DNA from: Sclerurus mexicanus
Lineage: Eukaryota; Chordata; Aves; Passeriformes; Furnariidae
Reading direction: 5' to 3'
DNA: 64,000 nucleotides
Assembly (NCBI GenBank): GCA_013396755.1
Contig: VWZF01003613.1
Span: 518,433-582,432, forward strand
Part shown: piece after piece, positions 50,776 to 62,845 of the stretch
Position numbering within the stretch: position 1 is the stretch's first letter
How the letters are laid out: each line of letters opens with the position of its first letter
The notes under the pieces: model-generated
The model's input: the letters and a program-made list of their open reading frames with translations, nothing else
The model's database searches: none
Told to the model about the DNA's origin: nothing
Program-made: the position numbers and the translations under genes

Positions 50776-53700
50776 ACATTTCTTGCAAGAACATCTTTCC
50801 ATCTTATGCCATCTAAATTTTAGAGTAAGCTGTAGGAAAACATCCTAAACTAAACATAAGCTATATTACACTTTCAAGTTAAGTAATCAATTCCTTCAGT
50901 CTGAAAGGCTAAAGTTAATCAATACTTTTTCCTGTCGGACATTTGCATTCAGATGGAACCTTTCAAGTGTGAACACATGTTTTCTTCCTACAGATTTAAT
51001 ACCACAATCCTACATTGATCAATCAGTATGCAGTGAATGAAGCAATGCTCATACCAGTAAAGATGCATTTCTTTCACTATACATCACCTATCTTGGATAT
51101 TAAGGATATACTCATGCAATCCACCTTCCTATAGAATTTTCTCCTCTATTTGTTTTTTTTCCCCCACAAAAAGTTAATTATGTAAACCAGGCCAACACAA
51201 TTTTTTCCCAGGAGATAAAACTTTATAGATAGTGAGCAAATAACAAGTTCTTTTAGCTTGTATACAACTAAACTGATTAGAAAATCATATATTGAAATCT
51301 ACAAGTATATTTGTTTCTATCTTAGTGCTTTAGGGGATACATTTCATATGCAAGTACTAAATAGATAACAGAAAATTACCTTATTTTTTAACTGTAATGG
51401 AGTTTCCCATAATCTTGCATTGCATTTTCAATACACAAACTCCACTCAATGCAAAAATTAAAAAAAAATTCAAAAAATTCCTCTTTATTGAAACATTTGT
51501 AGTTTAAAGTATAAAACAACTGTTATGCATATGAAAAACTTGTCATTGACCTGCTGAACTATAGCTCTTTAGCATACGGCATGCACAGAACTATTGGTAA
51601 CAGCAAAACTACAGGGCATTTTTATTTTGTCTAGTTAGCATGCGAACAGATCTGTTTCTCTTAGACATACAGAGAAGAGGAAATTGAAATTAACAACTTT
51701 TGAAATGAAAGGAATAACCTACTTCTGGAAATCCTCAGTTTGCAGGGCTTCCACTGAGTCAGAAAAAAAAAAAAAAAAGGAAAATCTGTACAGAACAGAT
51801 TTACAGGGCTTAGTTCTTTGAGAAACCTGAATTTGAGAAGAAAGTTCTGAAAGTGACACTCCTAATACAAATATGCAACTTGTTAGTCATTACTTATGTC
51901 AGTTACTGTTGTCTTCTCAGTTTTATTCCACTTTGCTTGAGGATCTTTCTTCTCTTAGCCAGCACATCTGTTTCCAGATTCATGGTGTCCAGAAAACTGA
52001 TTGTAATGTTTCAGGGTTTCATGTAAACCCAAATTTATTTATCCAAATAATGTGATGGCTTAAAATTGACAGATTCCCACTCCAGTTTTGTGCTTTCAAA
52101 ACGGTTTTTAGAAGCAGGCTCAGCTATGAAACAAAGAATATCAATTATTTACATGACTATCCAATTAGACTGTGACTCTCAAATCCAGTGTCTTGGCACT
52201 GCAGGGCCACTGACTCATTGGGGATAGCAACCACATTATTTTATCTGCACAAAGGAAATATTGACAGGAGCAGCTGTGACATCTACTCCCTGCATAGACA
52301 GATACACTGAAGCCAAGATCAGACAAAGTGAAATAGAATTATATATTACCTGAATGAAGTGGGTAAAAAAACAAACGCAGTGAATTTCTACTTTAAAGTC
52401 ATAAACTAAATAGGAATAGAAGTCTACAGAGAGAAAAGTTAAGGAAGTTCTGTTGATTGAGAACATCTTTTTGGTGAAATAGAGTTAACACTTTTTTATA
52501 GATATATGATGGCCATTACATGAGTGAAATAGGCAAAACTTAAATAGCATACAAATAAATAAAAAAGGTGGGCATCACATTTGTCTTACATGCTGAACAG
52601 ATAATTTTATCATTTCCAGAGCAAAAATGTCAGTTTCTCTACATTCATAATTTCTGTTGAAACAGGTTCTTCTGAAAAGGAAAAATTAAAGAAGTCATAA
52701 ATCATGTGAATATAAGATACTTTAAAAGAAAATTCCAAATAAAAATGACAGGTGCAATATAAATTTTGAATGAGTAAATGCTATCTGAACTGAAACAGCA
52801 ATGATTAATTCCAAAAGCAGCTTGGGGAGTGGCTTTTATACTTGTTACACCAGCTACTTGCTCTTGAATATTAGAAGTACAAACTCATAAAAATCTCTAG
52901 TGATCATCTGTTCAGAGACTTAATTTTGCATTTTCAAAGCCACTGTGGATTGAAATACAGAGTTATGAGCATCTCTGGCCTCCACATTTAGCATTTGAAT
53001 TGCCTCTGGGCTGTATGCCTGCTGCAGGCATGTGCCACACAGTTACTGAAGCACAAGTCTACACTTTAAATCAGAGCTTCCCGTCAAGGCAGCTCTGAAA
53101 TTCTTAACGCTGTACTGTATGTCAGCTCACTGCAGCACTGCAGTGCAGAGAGACAATGAGAACAAAGTGACGTAGCTGATTCTATCCGTGAGGAAAATAG
53201 AGATACCTACAGGTATTAGAGATTCAATATCAGCAAAAGTGGCTCAAACACTTGGAAAATTTTCAAATGCCCCCAAACTGATGCTGTAGCACTTCCCATT
53301 TAATATTTTGGCAATGCTGTAAATGAAAAATAGGTAGAGGTGGTTGATGTAGGTCAAGGTGGGAAGGGGAAAAATAGCATTTGTAACCTATAGATGACAA
53401 CCCACATACTAACAAAATGTTTCCAGTAACATGGAAGAAAGTATGACTGCCTGAAACCATATGGGATGAAGCTGTTTGCTGGATCTTGCCCCCAGCATGC
53501 AACCATCCAGTCCTGCTATAAATTGTCAGTATGAAAATCGCTATGGATGAACACTCAGAGTTTCCAGAGGCTGGAAAGTAGAAACTTAGGCTCTGATACT
53601 CCCTATATGAGGAATGCAATAGGCCAGTACTTATGCCATGTAGGTTCAATTTTCCTACACTGCTATTGCTCCTTTTTTGGGGAGGAAAAGGGAAAACTGT

Positions 53701-56141
53701 AATGGCTTACCTATATAAATTTACACATAAGGAGAATATCAATGAAAATCAGGACACTTAGGAATCTGGCAATTTTATAATTTTAGATAATAATTCTTTG
53801 GGTCTCTGTGAGGTCTAGTTTCTTGATCTCACCACACATCCTCCGTGGTCTCAACAACAGAGAGAAAGTATCAACTGTAGGTACTCCTCTATCTGAACCG
53901 AAAAGTTCTGCCAGACCTTGAACCAGTGTGACACAACCTAATGTGTCAGTGTTTTGTCAGACCTGAAGCTGTCATCACACATTAGATGTAAACAAGCAGC
54001 TCAAAACTTCTGTGATTGTAGTGACATATACAGCCTGTGGAAGTTATATACTGAGAAAAAGAGAGGCTTTCCTTTCCATTATCATGAAGATAAGAGAGAG
54101 TACAAAAATTGTGTTGAATTCATCAGCAATGAAAGAAAAATTTGGTGAGTTCCAGCTAAATCACTGAGCTGGTGCTCTGACTGTTCTTTCTAATAAGGAA
54201 AGCATGAAAATCCACATGATGAAATGATAAAATGCTGAAAGGACTCATTATCACTGATTTGTCTAGCTCTTCAGTGAAGAACATACCTAAGCCAATTCTT
54301 AATTCCAAGCAGATGCTTGATAATGTCAAATGCATTATGTGGACACAATGTAGTTGTGTATAGTCGAGTATCAGTCAAATGACAGTCCTCAGTTGTTGCT
54401 TCTACCCAAACTTGCAATCATTTAGGACACACTGCAATGCAAGAATTGTCAGTACCCTCACTAACTTCTGAAAAGAGAGAGCAGGTGCAGTGTCCTGAAA
54501 ACATGTATATCCTTCTTTAGAACTGGCCAGCCTCCTACTGAGCTAACATGGGTTTTTTTCTGTATGCTCATCATGTTTAGAGCCAACTTGGTACCTTTAA
54601 ACCTGAGGTTTACACAAATTCTGTGCACAAATTACTAGATATGTTACCAGCAATATGTATAACTTCAAGTAAATACTAAATCACCTTTCAAGCAATATAT
54701 TGTCACAGAGCATTGCTGAAGAAGTTGATAACAATTAAATGATAGAGTTTATGACACTGGAAAATAGTCTGTATCTTCAATATACATATTCTCTTTGAAC
54801 AGTTATTCCTATTAACAGGCAACCATGATCAATTCTGCATCACATTGAGGAAGGAAGATTGAAACCATGAACATTTCTGTGAAATGCTAACAGTATTATT
54901 TAATTATATTAATATGATTGTTAAATCTCATCCTGCAATTGACAAATTGAAATTAATAGCACAGGTTTATGACTGTCCAATAAAAAGAAAAATCTGAGTG
55001 TGGGATGAGAAACTGCACCTTCTTTGCAAATATCCAGCTCATTCTAATTGACAGTCACAGAAATTGCCAAGAATAGCCCTTATGACCCCAGTCATCTTCC
55101 AGGGTATTAGGTGAATGAAGAGTTGAGCCTCACTCCGGGCAGATGACCAACACCTCCTTTGACAGAAAATTGATCACTCATCCTAAAACATGCAGGAGTC
55201 TGTCTAGGACTAAATAAATCTTTAGCAGACACTAGCAACTTCATCAGCTACTGTCAGCACCTAATCTTCTGTAAGCTAGCTAATCAAGAAACAAGCAATC
55301 AGTGTCTTCTGTCACCTGCCAGTATTCTAGATAGACATCAGGAATGCTGCAGGCCAGAGACTGCACAGAAGCAGCACTCTTTGCTTTGAGAGCTCATCTC
55401 CTACAAGTCAGAAAGAGAGGTAATCATTCATAGTTATTCTGATTCATTAAACATCACTGAATTCTGAGCAAGTTCACTGCTTCTCCAGGGAGATGCAGGA
55501 ATACATAGATATTCCTTCAAAGTAACTAAATGAATCCTTCACTTCGTACTAAATTTTATAGTTCAGTGTTCAATCAAAAAAAAAGTAAATATGGAAAATA
55601 TTTTCAGCACCTGTTAAATTGTGTGAGTCTGTGTGTTGATTATATCCACAAAAAAGGTGTGGAGAAAACTATCACTTTGTCACTTACGCTCACTCATTAA
55701 TTCCTCTGTGACCAAACTACTTTTCCCAAACATAAAATTTTGCTTTCTTAGTAAAAAGTATCAGGACCCAGTTTAGTTTTACATTTGGAAGCTTTAATCT
55801 TTAAAGACATTCTTTTTAATGCCTTATATCTTATATCAACGATTTTGTTCCATTGGAAAAGCAAAATCTTCATATTTCCAGTGACATGTAGTCTTGCCTC
55901 CAGTCTCCTCTATTATGCTTGAAATTGACATATTACTAGGGAGAGAAAATCAGTTTGAACCATTTCTAAAAGTAATTTTTTGTTATTTAGATTCTATTGA
56001 CTATAAGCCTTTAGTCCCTTAAGACCTGAGAGAGCTGGTATCATGAGAGCAAAGACAAAATTATATGAAGTCTGACCAGAGGAATCAGTTTAAACTAATA
56101 TTGTTATGTTTGCTTTGTAAGTGAAAATAGCAATCATTTTG
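50776..56141. other. AT-rich DNA, no gene recognised
   Basis: Unique-looking sequence. A-run at 51763-51778. At 53128-53145, 'cactgcag' and 'ctgcagtg' form an 8-bp hairpin with a 2-base loop. The 128-codon minus-strand frame at 53263-53649 resembles no known protein. The 54880-54990 part is rich in TAAT-type motifs, as conserved enhancers often are, but I have no comparison to support that. Confidence 0.5.
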
Positions 56142-56251
56142 GAAAAAAACCCCAACAAAACAAAACAAAACAAAAACAACAACCAAACAAAAAACCACAA
56201 CAAAACAAACAAACAAAACAAACGAAACCAAAACAAACAAAAAAAAACACA
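56142..56251. repeat. (CAAAA)n-like low-complexity tract
   Basis: About 110 bases made almost only of A and C on the plus strand, in AAACA/AAAACA units with few interruptions. The frames of 127 codons (minus) and 84 codons (plus) that cross it are repeat artefacts (runs of F/V/L and N/K/Q). Confidence 0.92.
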
Positions 56252-59200
56252 ATGGGTAAAAAAGGCCACTTTTCTGTGTTTTTCCTACTTTCTCAAAGAA
56301 AAGCTTCTGCTCAGACATCTGATTTTGCATTCCATGTATCTGAAGAAAAGAAAACTTGCAGAAGATTTGGGCTGAAAAAAACCCCCAACGGACAGTAGAG
56401 GAATGGGAACCACCATATGTTGTTGTTGTCATTGTTCTGTAAATAATTCTGGAAATAATGTTTAACATTTTCCTTACATAAAAACTCTCTAAAATTAAAG
56501 GAACATGTACACAAATGTTATAAAAAAGGCAAATAATTTGAACACTACAGGTTCAATAGAGAATGAAAATTATTTAAAGTGAATGTATTAGTGTTGCATA
56601 GCAGTCAACATAAGCTCTTATTTACATATTAGCAGTATTAATATGTAAATTTTAGTTCCTTCAGAGTCAGCAGAATGTTGTCTGGAGAGCCAAAGAACAA
56701 CAGATTTTTTCTTAGGAGTATCTGTCCTTCTTGCTACAGTTGCTAGGGATTTTGTCTAAGCCCATATCTACAATGGCTTTTTTGTATATAAAAGTTACAT
56801 ACAGTGACAGAAATGCCATATTTCCCCCAACTTTTCTACGGCCTTTTGTAAACAGATGCATTTGAAGTTCTTTAAATATGAAGACTCAGACATCATAGCT
56901 AAAAAAAACACAGAAGAAGATACATAAATAAAACTTTGAGTGAGCAACATACACAAAAAAACATGGGGAATTTATTTGTAATGCTGGTTATCCATAAAGC
57001 CTGACACAAGTAATGTAAAATGCTGTAACGCAGTTTGCTCAGATGGTCTTTAAAATCATAACCCATTTAGGCTGCAGTACTAAGGTGTTATGTCCCTGTA
57101 TCCAAACAATGAAGGCATCCCAATGAAGGAAATAAAAAAAGTGTAGTCTTATAAAATCTATGTAAGGGGCTTTCTATGCCGAACAATCTCTGATCACCTG
57201 TGTTCTTGGTAAGTCCAGTTCAATTGCAGAAAAGCATATAAGCCCCAGGCAAACCCTGGGCCACAAAAGCATCCACAGCTACATCAAGTACCAAGAGTCC
57301 TCCTTGCTGTCTGAAAGAGCACATTCTAAAGTACAAGCTTGCGGGGGTACAACCCAAAAGACACAGTATGAAGCCACCTCTTAAGGCAGTGCCCAGGATG
57401 TAAGGGTAGATGCTGAGAGGTCAATGCAGGCAGGAGTGATGCAGACAAAGCAGGCTTGCCAGAAGATGTTATTTCAATGGAGTAAAAAGCAGTGGGATGC
57501 CTGGTAAGCCTAAAGAAGATAGCACAGGTACAGCCAATATTAATTGCCCAGCAGTTACACCTTTGAACTCAGTTCATAGTCTGACTTTAATTTCTGTGAA
57601 AACAACAACACAGAAAAGTATTGTACTCTTCTAAGCATGAAACATACTGGAGCACTGCTAATTGATTTTTTTTCCCCCCATTGGTTTGTTCAGACATTTA
57701 GAGAGCAATTAAAACAAGTGCATTTCTTGTTCTGAAGAGAAAAGTGCTTCTTTTATTCCAAGAAACTTGTGCTAAATCAGAAAGGAAAACTGACTTTCCT
57801 ATGTGCACATGGTACTATACAGTTACTTCAAATATCCAGCCTGGGAAGGTTTGAAACTTGGACACATGCCTCTGTAATGTCTTGCCACAAGGAGTGAGTT
57901 CAGTGCCTTCACTGGTTTTCAAGCATTAGTAAAAATCCATCCATGATAGAATACAATGGCTTTACCTAAGCAGAAATTTAAACCGGACTGTTGCAAATGG
58001 GCTGCCTGGACTCCCAAGATGAGAGTGGGAGTGAGAGAACTTTGCCCTTTGCAAGAAGATGCCAGGTATACTCAACTCAGGGTATTGCTATCTTTATTTG
58101 CCACCAAAGTATTTGTCATTCTACCAAGCTTTCCAGTAATACTGCCTGGTCTTCACACATTCCTAAGACTGAGAAACAGCAAATGAATAGGTGCTTCAGT
58201 GCCAGTGACTGAAGGATAAACTGCAGTGCAGTGAACCATAAGTCCATTTTATACTCGAAACTGTGTAAAAAACATGATAGTGTGACCCCCCTTATTTTTC
58301 AGAAGTAAAAATAAAAGGCTACTTAAAATAATACGAACACAGAAATTTGAACTTCTTATGGAACTCAACAGTAAATTAATTGTCTACATCCCTGTTCTTA
58401 AATATGAAGCAACATATTTCTTTACATTTTTATATCTGATCTGTAGAAACTTTTCAGTGTTTTGCTAAATCAGGCACCAAAAAGAAACAGTCAATCCTGT
58501 CAACAGCAGTAGGAAGCTTAATGTATCCATTAATGAGTTTTATGACCTGATGAGCATAGATACCTGCACTGATTAGCTGATCACCTCAAGAGTGCTTGTT
58601 ACATTTATAATGAAGCAAATCAAATAACACAGTTTCTGTTTGGGAAGCTGGAAAAGCAGAGCCAAATAGCTACTGATACAACCTGGCAAAAATCAATAGT
58701 GCTAAATTTGTACTTCTGTTCCTCAGTGGCAGTAAGTGGTCATTTGGTTAAAGTCAATTATGTTAGTTAAACTGATCTACTGCACCACTGACAGCAAAAG
58801 TCAGAACCTGATGATTTCTAAGTTCTGCTGGATTTCACAAATCACTGTGTGGAGTCAGCAACATGAATATATGAATTCAAGGTGATGGTAATACTTCCAG
58901 TCCTTCTGACTGGCAAGTACCAGTCTACAGTAAGGTCTTTTGTTATTTAGATGTCAACAATCATCTTCATGGCTATTGCTACATTGAGTTCTGTCATGTT
59001 TAAAAGTTTATGCTGACAGCTCAGTTGTTGTGCAGGAAAATGAGGTGGCATGCTATGACAGAAGCAAAACAAAGATAATGAACATCTGTATCAGTTAAAA
59101 CAAAAAGTCTCATGATGATCTGGGATTCTAATGATGACAATGCTGCTACTGAATGTGAAAATGTATACAGTCATTTAATCCCCATGACTATGGCAACAGG

Positions 59201-59728
59201 TAGAGAGAACTTTGTCCCTGGATACCTCTGATTTATACTACCAATGAAACAGAATGTGAGCTGTAGAAAAAGAAGTGATTTGCCAACAGAAAAAAAAGAG
59301 AGAACCAAAGGTAACAGCTGATGAGCATTTTATACATACACTAAAGAAAATGTTTCTGAATGGGAAGACAAAATTACCATGGTTTGATTTATCATATGAC
59401 AGGGGTTTGGGATAAATAAAACAGTAAAAACCTCTGAATAGAATATTTGAGACATTTAAAGAATGATAGGGATGGCATCTCAACTTAATGACCTTATTCT
59501 TCAGAAAAAAAACTGCATGAAAATGGGCTTTTTACATGTTTTCTCTTGTTCTGTAGTGAATAAACCAAGCTGTAAAAAATTAGGTGCATAGAATCTGAAT
59601 ACATAATAAAACCATTCTTTCAAGACGGATGAACAGAAAGAGTGTTAAATCTATGTGGATTTTTTGTTGCTGTTTTCTTTAATTTCTCAACATATACTTT
59701 AATGAAATCTTGTGGGACGCTTGGGGGT
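56252..59728. other. AT-rich DNA, no gene recognised
   Basis: Contains a less AT-rich part at about 57170-57520 that could be an old repeat, not matched to a family. Overlapping frames of 76 and 73 codons at 57956-58212 resemble nothing known. Confidence 0.5.
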
Positions 59729-59802
59729 TTTCTTTGGTTGGTTGGTTTGGTTTTGCCAGAGTTTTTTGTGTTTTGGGTTTTTTTTCAGTTTTGGGTAGTT
59801 GT
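59729..59802. repeat. T/G-rich low-complexity tract abutting the LTR
   Basis: GGTTGGTT, GTTTT and TTTGGG units occupy the 74 bases directly before LTR copy C. This is the complement type of the C/A-rich patches elsewhere in the window. Confidence 0.7.
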
Positions 59803-60378
59803 TGTGCTTCGATTTCAGCCAGCAACTAACAGGCAGCTGCTTGCTCACTCCCCCACCAGTGGAATCCAGGAGAAAATTGAATGATTAAAAGTAAGAAAAT
59901 TCAGGGGCTGGGATAAAGACAGATTAACAGGTAAAGCAAAAGCCACACACACAAACAAAGCAAAGGAAGGAATTAATTCACCACTTCCCACGGGCAGGCA
60001 GTTCTTCAGTCAGCCCCAGGAAAGCAGGGTTCTGTCATGTGTACTGGTGACATGGGAAGACAAACACCATCACCCTGAATGTCCCACCTTTCCTTCTTTT
60101 TCCTCCAGCTTTACATACTGAGCATGATGCCATATGTTATGAAATATCCCTGGGATCAGCTGTTCCAGCTGTGTCCACTCCTAGTTTCTTGTACACTCCA
60201 ATCCCCTCACTGGTGGGGTGGGGTGCAAGGCAGAAAAAGCCTTGATGCCATGCAAGAGCTGCTCAGCTGTAACTAAAACACCCCTGTGTTATCAGCGCTG
60301 TTTCCAGCACAAATCCAAAACATAGGCCTATACTAGCTACTGCGAAGAAAATTAACTGTACCCTAGTCAAAACCAGCA
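59803..60378 (-). mobile_element. Avian ERV-L-type LTR (copy C), solo, minus strand
   Basis: Third copy of the LTR family at 0.4 and 40.1 kb. On the plus strand the order is 'cagccagcaactaa', 'gctgcttgctcactccccc', 'cacttcccacgggcaggcag', 'ctgtcatgtgtactggtgac', 'gggaagacaaacaccat', 'gggatcagctgttccagc', 'gtgttatcagcgctgtttcc' and 'aactgtaccctagtcaaaac' near the end. The start at 59803 is eroded: the usual TGTC...GGTTTAACCCC reads 'tgtgcttcgatttcagcc'. The end is placed at the CA at 60377-60378. No target-site duplication was found and no internal retroviral sequence adjoins it. Frames here (80 codons, 65 codons) are not genes. Confidence 0.88.
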
Positions 60379-61254
60379 TGCTAATTTTATCACTTGTTTT
60401 ACACTGCTGGTTAATGTTTAAGTATAGTTCTTAATGGTCATTTGACTCCTAGAATTGCTGCTGAAAGCTTGAATTTGTTACTACTCAGAGAGAAGCAGCT
60501 ATGCCTGATTCTCCAAAATATGCCAGTACTAAATCAGCTTTTAGAAGGGATTGTATCAGTTACACAGTTTAATAAAAATAATTGACATACTGCTTTTTCA
60601 CACAGCAATTCTTGAAATAAGTCAACTTCACTCAACTGACACCAGAAGGGAAAATGACATTAAGGAACATTTTCAGATACCATTATTCCACCAACTAAAA
60701 CCTGACAGTATTTAACCATTTCTCATGTACCAAGATACTGCGGAATAAAAACTATGACAGCTGTGGCTACCACACACCAAAGAACTAGAAAAGTAATGGT
60801 CAAACCCAACATCTTGACTGCACAGAAACATAAACCAGAGAACACACTGTTAAATAGTCAAAAGAAGTTGATGTTTGGAACTTACCTGTTTCAGTAACAC
60901 CCATGTAATCACTGACAACTGACGTGAAGACATTTCACGGTAAATTTCTCTTTAGATGATTTAAAATCATGCTATACTGACTTGAGCCAAGTCATTAGGT
61001 AACAATATTGGGTTTTTTTCTGTTTTCACAGAACTAAACGGAGACTTTTTAATGTTGCCATGGAAATATTAGACAATGTATTCACAAAGGTGGGGGTTTT
61101 TGTTTGCTTGCTTGCTTTCATTTTACAGAAGAAAGCATTCCAAGATAAAAGGCAGTAATATCTCAATCTATCAAGAAGAAAACCTCTCCATTAAATTACT
61201 TTTTAAATTACCATTATTAGACTCAGTCAAATAGAACCTAATATGAAATAAGAA
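60379..61254. other. AT-rich DNA, nothing recognised
   Basis: No gene, no recognised repeat family. A short TTGC repeat lies at about 61101-61116. Confidence 0.6.
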
Positions 61255-61540
61255 ATAATTAGTTCAGGTTGGAAGGGACCTTAAAGATCATCCAGTTCCA
61301 ACCACCCTATCATGGGCATGGACACTTTCCACGAGACCAGGCTGCTTCAAGCACTATCCAACCCAGCCCTGAGCACTTCAAGGGATGGGTTACCCACTAC
61401 TTCTCGGGGCAACTTGTTCCGGTGTCTCACCACCCTAACAGTAAAGCTGTCTTGTAGGTCCCCTTTAGGTACTAGAAGGTTGTTATAAGGTCTCTCCAGA
61501 ACCTTTTCTTCTCCAGACTAAATAAGCCCAAGTCTATCTG
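61255..61540 (-). mobile_element. CR1 LINE 3' end, minus strand, with internal deletion
   Basis: The plus strand shows the reverse complement of the CR1 3' region: 'ggttggaagggaccttaaag', 'atcatccagttccaacc', 'gggcatggacactttccacg', 'gggcaacttgttccggtgtc', 'cttgtaggtcccctttaggt', 'aaggtctctccagaacc' and 'ttcttctccagactaaata'. Between 'aacagtaaag' and 'cttgtaggtc' (about 61447-61453) a sizeable part of the usual sequence is missing, which marks an internal deletion. The element is 5'-truncated at about 61540. This copy is only modestly diverged. A 62-codon plus-strand frame crossing it is not a gene. Confidence 0.95.
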
Positions 61541-62770
61541 AATATAAACCCTAATAGTGAATTGTAAGTAGTTTTCCCTCCTAATTTCTAAGCACTATAC
61601 TGTAGCCCAGCAAGGGCTTGTAACATTGCCTGCAACAGACAACAGGCTTAGGGTTAATAACAGGAGAAACAGCAGGAATGGAGAAAGAGCCATAAGCAGG
61701 CTTCTTTAGCAAACACATAAAAACAACACCAAGTGGATCCTAGAGTGAGGCAGAAGACTTCACTATCATCATTCTCTTCCCACTGAGGGACTTGTGAAGC
61801 TGATAACTTGCTATAAGACCCAGAGGGACAGTAGAAGGTTGAGCATAACATCAAAGAAAGGGGTAGATACTTGAAAGTTTGTGTATGTATTGTTTTGAAT
61901 GTATGTAATTTCAATTATAAGTGTAGTTATAGTTTTCATGATTGGTTGCATTTAAATGTATTTTGTTTGATGTAATGTATCTTATCAAGAAATTTGAGTC
62001 CTACAGTGTAATTCTAAGCTCTCATTATTTAACACTGTTTCAGTTTCAGAGGAGTGATAAAATATCCCGTAGTGCCAAGCCCCCTCTCAACTCTTGCACC
62101 ACACCTCACAGAGCTTGATTTTCTGTTGACAACAAGATGTTCATAGCTTATTCATTAGCCAGTTCATTAGTTCACTAAATGCATACTTTGTCAATATTGT
62201 GCAGTGCCAATCCTGTAATCAAGATAGTATGCAAGACACAATCAAATGATTTATAAAAATAAAAGTATCTTACATCCAAGCAGTTCCTTTTGCACTTCCT
62301 TTTAACAATCAAATTGATAATCTTATGGAATGAAATCAGGTTTATTTGACATGACAGTTTCAATAAATCCATAGTGATGCACATTACTTAATTTTTTAAA
62401 TAATTCACTATTAAAGCACCTCTTATTTTTTCTTTCAAGGATGAAGTCTTTTATTTAGTCATGTCACAAAATATCCACTTGTTTAGTCTTCTGGAATGGA
62501 TCCATTGTTCCAAGATTTCTTAATAATGCACACCAACCGGTCAGGCATTCATATGTTCTGGAATTCCATCCAGACTTGTTGAATTCTGAATTTTTTATCA
62601 CAACATATGTTTATAATCTTCTTAGTTACCAATGGAAAATACTTTATAACTCTCCTGTGAAATAAGCCCTTTGTTGCACTTCTTGCAAAATACAGGAGAG
62701 AAATATTCAGTGACAATCACCAATGAGCAATGCAGTGTATTTGTACTGCTTGAAAGTTATTTCTGATTAA
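61541..62770. other. AT-rich DNA, no gene recognised
   Basis: Unique-looking sequence. Frames of 86 and 69 codons on the minus strand resemble nothing known. Confidence 0.55.
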
Positions 62771-62845
62771 TAGAAATCATAGAATATCCTGACCTGAAAG
62801 GGACCCACAAGGATCAAGACCAACTTCTGGCTCATTTGTTTGCCA
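62771..62845 (-). mobile_element. CR1 LINE 3' tip, minus strand
   Basis: 'aatcatagaatatcctgacc' followed by 'tgaaagggacccacaaggat' and 'caagaccaacttctggc' is the reverse complement of a CR1 3' end of a different subtype from the copy at 61.3 kb. Only about 75 bases remain; the far end fades after 'ttgccagactg'. CR1 inserts are commonly this short because of early termination of reverse transcription. Confidence 0.85.

Noticed and set aside
53263..53649. 128-codon minus-strand frame.
   Set aside because: No known family, no splice or promoter context, and length within what chance gives in a window of this size.
56085..56468. 127-codon minus-strand frame rich in F, V and L that looks like a membrane protein.
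   Set aside because: It is the translation of a (CAAAA)n-like low-complexity tract.
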